Shown here one piece after another: positions 10,586-19,909 of a DNA stretch of 21,001 nucleotides (the stretch's first letter is position 1; the number at the start of each line of letters is the position of its first letter). Both the position numbers and the translations under genes were made by a program. This stretch comes from Apostichopus californicus (lineage: Eukaryota > Echinodermata > Holothuroidea > Aspidochirotida > Stichopodidae): positions 5,804 to 26,804 of the forward strand of contig JAIPMN010001488.1 of the NCBI GenBank assembly GCA_020650975.1, in the 5' to 3' direction. Under the pieces are notes generated by a model. That model had not been told where the DNA came from and made no database searches. It worked only from the letters and a program-made list of their open reading frames with translations.

Positions 10586-10624
10586 AGCAATGGCTTAGCA
10601 ATCGGGAGGTTCGGGGATCGACAG
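10586..10624 (+). repeat. Fragment of a tRNA-derived SINE (putative)
   Basis: The segment tggcttagcaatcgggaggt, followed by tcggggatcga, resembles the anticodon-arm to T-arm portion of tRNA-like SINE heads (GCAATCGGGAGG then a GTTCGA-type box B). The 5' part with a proper box A and acceptor stem is absent, and the T-stem does not pair. It is not a tRNA gene. The match is recalled, not computed. Confidence 0.25.
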
Positions 10625-10884
10625 GTGAAGATAGGTGGGTTTTTCATCAAAGAGCAATCTACGGTTTGCCCATCTAAAATGACTCTCTAAATTGAAAACA
10701 TTCCAAATTTGAGTTAAAATGTTGAACTGTAAGCCACCCGACGGACTACTCCCGCATTTGTGGTGACTTAAGCGTCGTGAAATAACTGCCTCATTATGGA
10801 CAATAGAAGACGAAAGACATAAACAAGAACAAGATATTGTTGTTCCTCTCATTTTCATATATTTGCCAAGATTGGTCTGTTAAT

Positions 10885-10890
10885 TTTAAT
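10885..10890 (-). terminator. Candidate polyadenylation signal (ATTAAA)
   Basis: Reading the minus strand, ATTAAA lies about 195 bases past the stop codon of the fibrinogen-domain gene. It is the common variant of AATAAA and would place cleavage near 10860-10875, giving a 3' untranslated region of about 210-225 bases. I noted no AATAAA between the stop codon and this point. Confidence 0.45.
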
Positions 10891-11084
10891 ATCACAAACT
10901 GGGTGCAGAGAATTCGAATTATGTTTCTTATAATTATTTGTTTTCAAATTTAAGATTACATTAGTAACGGTTGATTCATCAAGAGTTACTTCAGATGATT
11001 TACTTAGTATTGAAACCACCGGAAGATCGATGTCTATCAGTTACAGTGTATTACATACTTGTCTTCACTAAATACATGTTGAAG

Positions 11085-11347
11085 CTAATTGACGGTTCGA
11101 GGGCGTAATTTCATTTCTGTATATTTCACGTTATAACGACCTCCTGGAAGATTATACCATTGAATGGTTTTGTAAGAGTCATGACTGTCGAAGTAGAGAC
11201 CGTTTATGTGATAATGATAATAACAATTATTGAACCACCAGCCTCCATGATATTTAGATGCACAGTTATAACTACTAGTTCTGTCGTTGTCGTGGTCCCA
11301 GGTAGAGAAGGACATGTTTCTGTTATAAGAACCAAAGTTGTCAGTAT
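11085..11347 (-). CDS. FReD gene exon 5: calcium loop, C-terminus and stop
   Basis: The exon is 263 bases from acceptor TTCTTTCTAG| to stop TAA, residues 195 (shared codon) to 281. It contains MSFSTWDHDND (calcium loop), NCASKYHGGWWFNNC (second disulfide, C223/C236), ING, SYKTIQWYN and YTEMKLRP, then four residues and the stop. Position and length agree with the end of the domain in the family. N205-M-S207 is a potential glycosylation site. Confidence 0.95.
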
Positions 11348-14300
11348 CTAGAAAGAAGATGGAACAGAAATATCGTTGACACTTTCCAAATGAGAAAACA
11401 TTAATCAAAGTTATAACTTCTGATTTGAATCTGTGATATTTTAGCTATAGATATAAACTTATTACAGGTATTTTTAATGCCTCGACGCAGAACTAAGGAA
11501 ACACGTGTTAACTTTACACAAATAATAATTTTCATCCGTCTCATTGGTGTTTATGCAATTAATGTCTACTAAATAACAATATAGGCGACTTTTTCGAATT
11601 TTTCATCTGCCAAACCGTTTGTTTTTGTGTCTTCTTTATATTATGACATACATATCATTGGTTTCATGAATGCGTCAAAATTTGTTGTTATCGTTTTCAA
11701 CCGTTTCCCGTTTAGTCCACTTAAAAGCTGTATGTATAGCGGATTGTACTTTTCTTTACATTCTGACCAAATTATCTCCTTTTTCCCATTTATATAGTAG
11801 TGAAGCAAGCTATAATCACCTTAGTGGGCTTGGTTGTGTTAGATCAATACAAAATTTGGTGTCCCATAAATTTAATATTTCATTGAAAAACCTATTATCT
11901 TTCCTGGTGCGGCTTTACAGGAATAAGGTAACTACCATATATCTTCTATATAAGTTATCTGTCATCTAACGGTCAAAAAAGGATAACGCCCAAATGTGGA
12001 AAGGACTTTGCTCATTATTCCAGTTATTTTGTTTACTGATATTGCTAATAAACAGTAATGAAATATGACATTAGCAATACCAGAGTTATAACTTTCTTAC
12101 TTTTTTTAAAGTACGTCCTTTCCTAGTTGTTTATGTGAATATCGATTATTCTTTCGAAATTATTTCCATGAAAATAACTCATATTTCACAACTTTGTGTG
12201 AAAATTCAATCTTATAATACTAACAGTGCACAACTAACGAAGAACAGCACAACGTTGCTTGCTCATTTCTAAACGGGTTTAACTTTACCTTCATCTAAGT
12301 CTCTCTATAAAGGATGGTACGTGGAGACATATCAATTTACTTTAGGGGGCTGAACTGTGTAAATCATCACCTCGTGCTACTCATCAAACAGTAAATGGTC
12401 TCAATTAACCCCGAGGAAACATTTTCTTACACATTTCGAACGTTCACTTAAAGTCAAGTAATAAGTGTTTTCACTATTTTGAAACTTACTTTTAAAGGGA
12501 TAAGTGATCTATGTTACTTAGGAAGAAATTTGATATGGTAGACATAAACATCTTAGAATGACCTCATAAAGTTAACATCCAATTGCTAATGGCATATGTC
12601 AACCGTAATTCATTAGCCGTGTTTTCCATTCGGAAGATAAAATGTTTCGAAAATTCAACTTGAGAATGGAAGCACTAAATGAACGGAGTATAAATATTTC
12701 AACAAGTGATGATAGAAATATTGTACATTAAGCTTTAATATTTCTATTATGAAAGGGAAGACTTTCAACGATCGTCTAATTTGAAGCTCGAATTGTAAGC
12801 CTCAGGGCCCTCCTGGTCGGAAAGACTTTAGATTAGAGTGAAACGTGTTTGACAGCTCACCTTCTTAAGCAGACTATATGGAATGTTGTATCAATCGTTC
12901 GAAATGATATGTAAATTTACATTAGGGGTGAGTTGAATGAACTATAACTTGCATTAAATATACTAACTTGCTGCTGTGCTTTCAGGCAGATAGGTTCCAA
13001 GATCTGTCATTCTATATTTACTGATTTCATCGCTGATCCTGAAGAGGTCGTACTTGGCAAAGTAAGAATTACCATTCCTGCTGACCAGGTCGATACGTAG
13101 CTCGTAGTCACCCTGGTTAGTCAAGTAGGATAACTTGTCGTTACCGAGCCAGAATTCTCGTTGCAAAAACCCAAAGCCGTCTTTGTAGTCGTCCCAACGT
13201 CGGTAAAAATCCACAGCTCCATCAATCCTACGTTGAAATACCTATTGGGGAAAAACACGGTATGATTTCAATGATCAAATATATTTATAATACCGATGAG
13301 TTCAACTCATTAATAGTCATATCAAGGCTGATATATAGTTAATGTCCTTCGAAGATGTATACAGTATACGTACACATACCTTTCGTAGCAAGTATTTTCA
13401 TTTGATGGGAGTGAATCAAGAATTATTTCTCATTTCATTGTTTGCCGATGATTGCAATACTTCAGCTAAGATAAATATTGGACAACTTGACAATTTGAAA
13501 TTCCGATCTTTATAGACATTTGTTCAGATACAAACTCGCCAAATGAGCAACAGATTGGCAATTTCTTTACTTGATACATCTGCCCCTGAGGTGGATCTCA
13601 AAAATATATGAAGGCAAGACTGTATGGTTGCCATATATATCATGCATCCATTGTGTATTTGATAAATCAACACATTAATAACAGGTTAATGTACAATCTC
13701 CCACCCCGAATACGAAACAAGAAAAAAAAACGTCTTGAACTCACCGTCCATCCGCCTCCATCTATTGAATTATTACAGTGGACGTTGAAAGGTTCAGGAG
13801 CACCGTCAGGTTGTATCATGAAAACACCAGATTCAGTTCGATCATCACATTGTTCATAAACTTCTTTACAATCTCTCGGATACTGAGGCTCTTGGTAGTA
13901 GAAGTAAGAGGAACCTGATAAATATCCGTTGAGGGAAAATACAAAATTTGTGTGTTATAAAAAACTTTCTAAATAACCAGATTAACCAGATTTAACTTAT
14001 ACAGAGAAGTGATGCCCATCACAAAGGATAGTTGCCTTTTTGTTTGTATTCACATTGATACATTATAATAAAATCTACAATGTGTCTTTATAAAGTTATT
14101 GTTGTGTTTTCTCACAAAAGGCGATAACATCTCGTAAAAGTATGTTATTGTTGGAGCTATAGACTTCTCGTAGGCCAGACACTTACAGTTAATTTTCGTA
14201 ATAGCTAAGATTTCGTAATAGCTAATATTGGTAATAGCTAATATTTACATAACTCGATTTCTCAAAACACTTTCTTTAAACTTGAAGGCTAGCTAGCAAA

Positions 14301-17300
14301 AGCAAATCCTTAGCACAGGTTCGATGTTTTATACTACAACTTTCTGGAAATAAATCTCAAGAATTGGCACTGTTACCAATTCAAAAAAAAAATTAATAGT
14401 TAACTTTTGAAACAATTACTTACCTTCAGTTTCTCTTCTTTGTCTGTTTCTACTTATCTTTTCAGAAGGTCCCAGATCATTCTGTAAACATGTAAACAAA
14501 TCAACAAAATAAGAAGTTCTTTGTAGATCAAATGTTATTTAGGTATCATAGATTCGACGATGGATTCGAAATGAACTTGTTAGGGTTGTTACTGTTATTT
14601 TTAAAAACACAACTATAAAATATTTTATTTGTGGTGCATTTCACCTCAAAACAAATATGAAGTCTGTTCTAAATAATATCACGAAATCGGTTGATGTTTT
14701 AAAATCGCTGATCAATATATTGTAGTGAAACGGACAAAGAATTGCAAATATAAAAGAAGACTATACCTTGTTTGATCTGATTTTCATATTTTTAAATTTG
14801 GGCAATAATTACAGCATTACAATTACTATTATGAAAATAAAGGATTTTGTTCTATTCTTCATCTGACGATACTATTAAAAGTTAAATATAAGTGTTCAAA
14901 TATCGCTAACATTTTTCGACATGGTTTACAATTCTGTTTACTATTGATTTGTTTTTCAATTTTACATGTCGAGATTTACTATTAGGTTATCAAAAATGTT
15001 GTATGGTAATGAATTAAGTTATTGCTTATTAATGTGACTATTTTGTACCAATAACCAACATTTTTTTATGGAAGAAATTATAACATCGAACATTTAATTT
15101 TAACTGAGAAAGCTGTTTAAAAATAACCAGGGAGAAGTATACCCCCTTAAACACAAAACACAACCGAAACACACAGACAATTGAGCTGAAAGTTGATGAG
15201 TGAAAATATTAGTTTAATCAGTGTATTTGTATACGCTGCGATAGTTCTCAATATATGTATTAACAGATTATCTAGTTGCTATTCAATTACATTACGATGG
15301 TATTCTTAAAAAAAAATAGCTGGATGATCATTATAATCAGTTGCATTTTCATAACTTTAAAATGTAAATGAATAAAAGACACTAAAGTTACAAAAAGAAA
15401 TCAGTCACTTCATTGTTAATATTCTACTATTTTTTTTAACTTCTTACCTCGTTTCTACAAGATTATTTTCTTCAACAGAAAAAATCTTAAGGAACTTATG
15501 GGGAAACACGTTCTTATTAGAGTTCAATTTAATTGCTTACCAATGAAATAATTAATTATTCTTTGTGTTACTTTCTAAATATATCACATACTACATAATT
15601 TTCATTAAAACAGTCGAATAAAGTAAGTATTTCTCTTTTAATGTCAAATGTTGAACCAATCAAACAATCGCAAGAGTAAGTATTAGAAAAGGCACAACAA
15701 CTAGAATTTGACACAGATTAACGATTTCAGAAAGTTAAACTAATTAAATTAAATTAATATGACCAGATGGCAATAGGAACAAGCACAGGGAATATAAACA
15801 ATATTCGCGACAAGATAATTGCGTGGATGGAAAGTGCAATTTCCCCATTCTATATAATATTTAAAGCAAAAATCGTATTTATAACATTATCTATAAGGCA
15901 TGTTTCTTTTTTTGGTTTTAGTATAATTAATGGATCTTTATAGACTAGGAATCATACCAAGTTCCCTCAGAATCAATCCCAGATAAATAGACATACTTCA
16001 TTTACAGATAAAGACAGCAGAGAGGTTCAACTGAGAGAGGTTGTATATCAATTAACAATACACTCAATATGAACCGAAAACAAGAACAGAACATCGGAAT
16101 AGTGCGACCTGGTAAATTGGGTGTATGGAGAGAGAAGTTAGCCCATTCTACAATATCTTTCCGAAAACTCGCATTAATTAACATGATACAGAAGACATGT
16201 TTGTTTTTAGCAATTAACAAAAGGATAATACAATATATTAAAATTATATTTATATGGACCGTTTGAGTTTGGGTTTTCATACCATTTATTTATCTCAAAG
16301 TTTCAAACTTTATTGTGGTCATAAAAAACATACAGTCAACAGTTTAATTAGCGATTGTTAGTGCACTGCTAGTATTTTGTCTTGTGTCGATGGATTATTC
16401 AAAATGTATCAAATAAAAACGAAAAACCGAAATTTAAGATTAAAGAGTTCATATTTTTAAGCAGATCGTACTTTGAACAATTTATGAGTCAACCAAATTG
16501 AAAGGAACGTAAGGAAACTATTCATATTAAGTACAGATTGAGTACTACGAATCAACAAGTAAAAGTATACACGAAGGTATGGTAAAGATAACCTTCCAAA
16601 TTGGGTTTTATGTTTTGTATATTTAACTACTTACTCTTAATTTCAAAATCGCTTATCTAAATATTGTAGTGAAACAGACAAAGAATTGCAAATATAAAAG
16701 AAGAAGACTATTTCTTGTTTGATATGATTTCCATATGGTTTTTTTTCAGTTGTCATCAAATCGCGTCGAAACGTGGTTACCAAATGAAAGATAGCGATCG
16801 AGAAATCAATTCACATATGCCGTTATTTTTCTTAAAGCAATGTGAATAGATGAAAAATTACAGATTGAAGATACTCAAAAATTTTGTATGGTATTTAATT
16901 AATAATTGATATGAATATTACTGATCTTTCTCATTTTTATGGGAATACATTATAACGTCGAACATTTATTTTTTGAAGAAATAATTTCTTCTTTGAAAAT
17001 TATTTAGGGTTTCAGCTAAAACTTGTCTTACTTTAGTTAACGGAACGTATCATTTTACTATTTTTTGACTGTAGTGTGTGAATATTTCCTACACCATTAC
17101 TTAATTCTAGTTTTGAATTACTATCATCCCTGGAATACAAGTTGATTTGTACGTCATATTTTAGTATAACGTTACAACCGATGTTCATTACAAAGTATCA
17201 GATCTATTAACGTTATAGGGTGTAACATAATTTGACATGCTTTCCAGTTTCAGCGGCAAGACTAGATAAAATAAATTAGCTATAATCTTAACCATAAAGA

Positions 17301-18154
17301 TGAGTTTAGATATTGTTATAAATATTTAATACAAATGCAAAACGCACTAAATCACAGACTACATGACTGTCTTCAAACAAGCTATTTAGAACACATTTGA
17401 TTAATTCTTTTCAACTCCACTAGATTTAAATTTACGATTCTGTGAATTTGTTGGAACGAGACCCGTTTATTAAGAGAGCATTGGATAATTAAAACAAGGT
17501 GATACAAGTCTTTAGTCTGTGTTTTTGTAAGTTGTACAACTTGTTGTGGTAGATAAATATCTAGTGAATCGTTCACATTTCTTTTAAAAACAAGATAGTA
17601 TCATTCTTTCTTTCTTTTTTCTGTATGTAAATTTCAAATTTAACACTAACGGGGGAACAATTTAGAACTTACTACGATTAAAGACTAGCGGACTAAATGT
17701 TAGTATATTATGTTACAGATGTGACTAATTTATAAAGACAATCGCTCTCGTTTTGGAAGAATTAAGTCTTATCAACAAAAAACTCATATAAATAACTGGG
17801 AATATAGTTAAGCGTTGAAAGGATACCAAGATTATTAGAATACAGATTTGCTTCGTTTATCTGTTTTGGTCTTGCTTTAGTATATAGGTCGTCGTTTTTT
17901 AAGTGCTGTGCAAAAAAATGGAATTTGCAAGTTTTAGTTTTGCTGCAGCTTAGCATAAAGAAGCTACGAAAAGAAGTTCAAGAATAGTAAGCAGAGAGAT
18001 TATATGTTAAAATAAAGACATGGTACCAAAAGTTGAAACGTTTAATGAAACGCGGAAATATTTGAAGACTTACCACCTGTCCCGATGATTCGGTGAAATC
18101 CAACCGTTGCAGGCAAACACCAAAGACGCACAAACACAGCAAAGTCAACTTCAT
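11085..18154 (-). CDS. Secreted fibrinogen-related domain protein (five coding exons)
   Basis: Joining the five exons gives an 846-base reading frame, 281 residues, with all introns GT..AG and phases 0, 1, 0, 1. Residues 1-15 are a signal peptide (MKLTLLCLCVFGVCL). Residues 16-57 are a short linker with a convertase-type motif R40-Q-R-R43. Residues 58-277 form one fibrinogen C-terminal domain, from PRDC (C62) through GGGWT, FQRRIDG, GFGFLQREFWLGN and DHDND to YTEMKLRP. C62/C93 and C223/C236 are the expected disulfides; D212, D214 and D216 form the usual calcium loop. N-glycosylation sequons occur at N94 and N205. Proteins of this type (ficolins, tachylectin-5, invertebrate FREPs) bind acetylated sugars or microbial surfaces; an immune-recognition role is inferred. 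Length and layout resemble holothurian fibrinogen-like protein A, from memory. No collagen-like or coiled-coil region is present, so multimerisation is not obvious. Confidence 0.95.
11348..12967 (-). other. FReD gene intron 4 (1620 bp)
   Basis: GT..AG intron, phase 1. It is AT-rich, with no nested gene that I can support; a plus-strand frame at 11670-11969 shows no motifs. It holds the hairpin at 12038-12081. Confidence 0.85.
12038..12081. repeat. Inverted repeat in intron 4
   Basis: GATATTGCTAAT at 12038-12049 and ATTAGCAATACC at 12070-12081 are inverse copies with one mismatch in 12, separated by 20 bases. They could form a hairpin in the transcript. A function is unknown. Confidence 0.5.
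12968..13241 (-). CDS. FReD gene exon 4: central fibrinogen domain
   Basis: The exon is 274 bases from acceptor CCCCAATAG| to donor GCAA|GTTAGT, phase 0 in and phase 1 out, residues 104-194 plus one base. Conserved blocks are VFQRRIDGAVDFYRRW, the DGFGFLQREFWLGND block, YELRIDLVSRNG and YRMTDLGTYLPEST. Phase agreement with exon 5 yields Asn195 across the junction. The donor has a T at +3, slightly off consensus, but is the only one that keeps the frame. Confidence 0.95.
13242..13744 (-). other. FReD gene intron 3 (503 bp)
   Basis: GT..AG intron, phase 0, between GGGWT and VFQRR. This is a splice position inside the first conserved block of the domain. No internal feature was recognised. Confidence 0.85.
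13745..13914 (-). CDS. FReD gene exon 3: N-terminal part of fibrinogen domain
   Basis: The exon is 170 bases from acceptor TTTATCAG| to donor ACG|GTGAGT, phase 1 in and phase 0 out, residues 47-103. It carries the hallmark start of the domain: YPRDCKEVYEQC, SGVFMIQPDG and the HCNNSIDGGGWT block. C62 and C93 form the first conserved disulfide. C69 is an extra cysteine not usual at this place. N94-N-S96 is a potential glycosylation site. The plus-strand open frame covering this exon is a shadow. Confidence 0.95.
13915..14423 (-). other. FReD gene intron 2 (509 bp)
   Basis: GT..AG intron, phase 1, just before the fibrinogen domain. A phase-1 boundary here lets the domain move as a unit, although its internal introns are of mixed phase. 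It contains the triplet repeat at 14198-14248. Confidence 0.85.
14198..14248. repeat. Three-copy tandem repeat, 16-17 bp unit
   Basis: GTAATAGCTAAGATTTC, GTAATAGCTAATATTG and GTAATAGCTAATATTTAC follow one another within intron 2. This is a small minisatellite that may vary in copy number between individuals. Confidence 0.75.
14424..14481 (-). CDS. FReD gene exon 2: basic linker with RQRR motif
   Basis: The exon is 58 bases between a T-rich acceptor (TTTACAG) and donor GAAG|GTAAGT, phase 0 in and phase 1 out. It encodes residues 28-46 and the first base of Gly47: NDLGPSEKISRNRQRRETE. The basic cluster ends in R-Q-R-R, a furin-like cleavage consensus. The exon is below the size most gene finders call confidently; it is supported by both splice sites and by restoring the frame between exons 1 and 3. 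Confidence 0.85.
14701..15100. repeat. Intronic segmental duplication, copy 1
   Basis: Three blocks recur in the same order and orientation in copy 2. Block A (14701-14795) begins AAAATCGCTgATC and contains ATTGTAGTGAAACgGACAAA. Block B (about 14990-15045) contains TTGTATGGTA. Block C (about 15063-15100) contains TTTTTATGG and CGAACATTTA. Block A is nearly identical between copies while the sequence between blocks has diverged. Confidence 0.7.
16645..16970. repeat. Intronic segmental duplication, copy 2
   Basis: Block A (16645-16740) begins AAAATCGCTTATC and contains ATTGTAGTGAAACaGACAAA, AATTGCAAATATAAAAGAAG and TTGTTTGATaTGATTTcCATAT. Block B (about 16875-16925) contains TTGTATGGTA. Block C (about 16933-16970) contains TTTTTATGGG and CGAACATTTA. 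It lies about 1.9 kb from copy 1 and is some 70 bases shorter. Confidence 0.7.
18074..18154 (-). CDS. FReD gene exon 1: start and signal peptide
   Basis: The exon holds 27 codons from ATG to a strong donor GTG|GTAAGT (plus-strand acttac at 18068-18073), phase 0. The Leu/Cys/Val/Phe-rich core after Met-Lys is a typical secretory signal. Cleavage is likely around residues 14-18. A start here is chosen because the signal core begins immediately and no suitable upstream ATG adds sensible sequence. An alternative donor three bases upstream would remove Val27 without changing the frame. Confidence 0.9.
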
Positions 18155-19064
18155 TTTTTTATGGTTTGAAGCGATGAACTTTATAAAATGAAGTGATCTA
18201 GAGAGAGTCTATCAGCAGAATGTAGAAATCTCAACTAAACACGATACATCTTACGAATCAAGGAAACAGTTGACAAGACTAAGGAGACCTTGAATTATCT
18301 GATATCATTATATTGAATATTCATAAGCTTCAATTGGTATGAAGATAAACATATGGATTTGAAGAAAAAACTTTGTTCAGTTCTTAATGGAAATGTTATC
18401 ATGTGTTTTATTTATATTCAATTGTTATTATTCCACAATACCAACTTTAAGCTTGTATTGTTTTGTTTTTTGTACAAAATGGTGAACTTGATGTGGTGGT
18501 TGGTGTTAGAACCGTAGATAGGATGTTGAAAGATAGATACTACTTTACATATACTCATGAATTATGTATGAGATCGTCATCAAGCAGGTTTGGGACAAGG
18601 TAAAGTTCTATGCATACACGGAAGAGAAGAATTGATCTCTATTTGTTATGAGTAGTGAAAAGAAACCTTAGAAATCAGACAGCATTAAAAGAATGCGCCA
18701 TGAGATCGTTATACCCGTGATAAAATCAATATGAATACTAGGGAATACATGTAGGTAACATACAGCAGTATGTGATGTGAGTTAAACAATAATCGGATTT
18801 GTAATCTACATAATAATACGGACAATGTATCCCATCATCGCTGTTGTCATTCTTGAATTTTCTCATCTTGTCTAAGCTCTGTTGAAAATAAGAATTATTT
18901 TTTGACATAACATCTTATGGCGACATGCGTTGAACACACTAGATTTCTCATTCAAGTGTATCCTTTTTGCGATTGTAAGAGAAACCTGTGCAGTAAGTAA
19001 ACAGAATACTTTGTTTGATAACTAAGAGTTTCACACAAACATACTTTCCTTAATCTCTTCAAAA
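18155..19064. other. Upstream flank of the FReD gene
   Basis: This is the presumed promoter region. A TATAAA on the minus strand at 18185-18180 is only about 31 bases from the ATG, too close to allow a normal leader, so I do not call it the TATA box. Another AT-rich stretch near 18300-18315 could serve instead. No other gene was recognised. Confidence 0.3.
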
Positions 19065-19078
19065 TTTCGTTTCGTTTC
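19065..19078 (-). promoter_or_regulatory. Candidate IRF-type site upstream of FReD gene
   Basis: Minus-strand GAAACGAAACGAAA contains two overlapping AANNGAAA cores, the recognition pattern of interferon regulatory factors. It lies about 910 bp upstream of the ATG, in gene orientation. A transcription-factor site of this length can occur by chance, so the role is a hypothesis. Confidence 0.25.
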
Positions 19079-19287
19079 TCAAAATGGAGAATACACAATT
19101 ATTCCTCTTGAAGTTTGAACGTTCCTTTGAAAATGCAACGAATAGGTTAAGTTGTCAAATTCCCGAACCAGAGACTTTTCCAGCAATGCCATTTGCATTC
19201 AACTTTTTTGTCTTTTTGCCACCACACTACTACATGAGCCTAGCGCTAACTGTCGTTTATTATGAATATGTGGGAAGGGGCGTTGTA

Positions 19288-19479
19288 TCATTGCTTGAAA
19301 GGATTAATAACTTCCAAGGTACTGTCATCACATGCGTAATAGTATCCTTTACTGTTGGTTGAAATCCTAATCTCAGTACCTTGTCCCTTACTCGAGATAT
19401 AGTTAATTGAAATGTTACCTATTTTGACTGATTTAACCTCCCCTATTCCAGACAATAGATCACATTTAGTGGTATGCAT
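19288..19479 (-). CDS. Unassigned 63-codon open frame
   Basis: The minus-strand frame begins MHTTKCDLLSGIGEVKSVKI and continues through NISINYISSKGQGTEIRIST to YYYACDD, ending FKQ and TGA. Its residue composition, with alternating polar and hydrophobic positions, suits beta-strands, and it looks more protein-like than nearby frames. An in-frame stop lies just upstream of the ATG. A possible but weak acceptor (TCTGGAATAG) would make it a terminal exon of a gene further right. I do not recognise the family. The overlapping plus-strand frame (19084-19362) is a hydrophobic alternative without supporting motifs. Confidence 0.25.
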   Translation of the reverse strand: MHTTKCDLLSGIGEVKSVKIGNISINYISSKGQGTEIRISTNSKGYYYACDDSTLEVINPFKQ

Positions 19480-19909
19480 GTGATGTCACAAGGACAGTTA
19501 CTCTTCAAAATTTATTTATAGGCTATTATAAACTTTATATTGATTCATCCTTCAAACTTGATACATGTGAATTGTTTCCTCCGAGCATAAATTATTAAAA
19601 TGTTATATTTAAAAAAAAAATCCTTTCAACTCAAGTCCACTGATGACATCATTATCTCTGGTATTACCAGATGCATTTACAAAATATAGAGATAGATTGA
19701 GATGGATCGATTAGGGGAATACACTCCTTATAGTTTGAACATAATTAGATTCTGAAGCACACATGATGATTTCCCTGTCACATGTTTTGTTCCAGTAAAG
19801 ACGATTCGTATTTATGATGTTAATTTCGCCCCATTCCAATCTTGCCTGCTAAAATATTCTCTATTTTCGATGGATTTGAATCTCACAAAAACACCATTAT
19901 TTACTACAC

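Larger units (their letters stand above)
14482..18073 (-). other. FReD gene intron 1 (3592 bp)
   Basis: GT..AG intron, phase 0, separating the signal peptide from the linker. It is strongly AT-rich. Open frames at 16002-16280, 17382-17576 and 17762-17956 show no motifs. It contains two diverged copies of one segment (14701-15100 and 16645-16970). Confidence 0.8.

Noticed and set aside
10586..10624. Possible functional tRNA gene
   Set aside because: Only an anticodon/T-arm-like part is present; there is no acceptor stem or D-arm and the T-stem does not pair. Kept only as a low-confidence SINE fragment.
11160..11351. 63-codon plus-strand frame rich in Val and Ile
   Set aside because: It is antisense to fibrinogen-domain exon 5.
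13608..13859. 83-codon plus-strand frame
   Set aside because: It is the antisense shadow of fibrinogen-domain exon 3.
16002..16280. Overlapping plus and minus frames in intron 1
   Set aside because: Hydrophobic translations of AT-rich DNA on both strands without motifs; they lie inside a well-supported intron.
18180..18185. TATAAA on the minus strand upstream of the FReD start
   Set aside because: It is only about 31 bases from the ATG, which would leave practically no 5' leader; chance is likely in AT-rich DNA.
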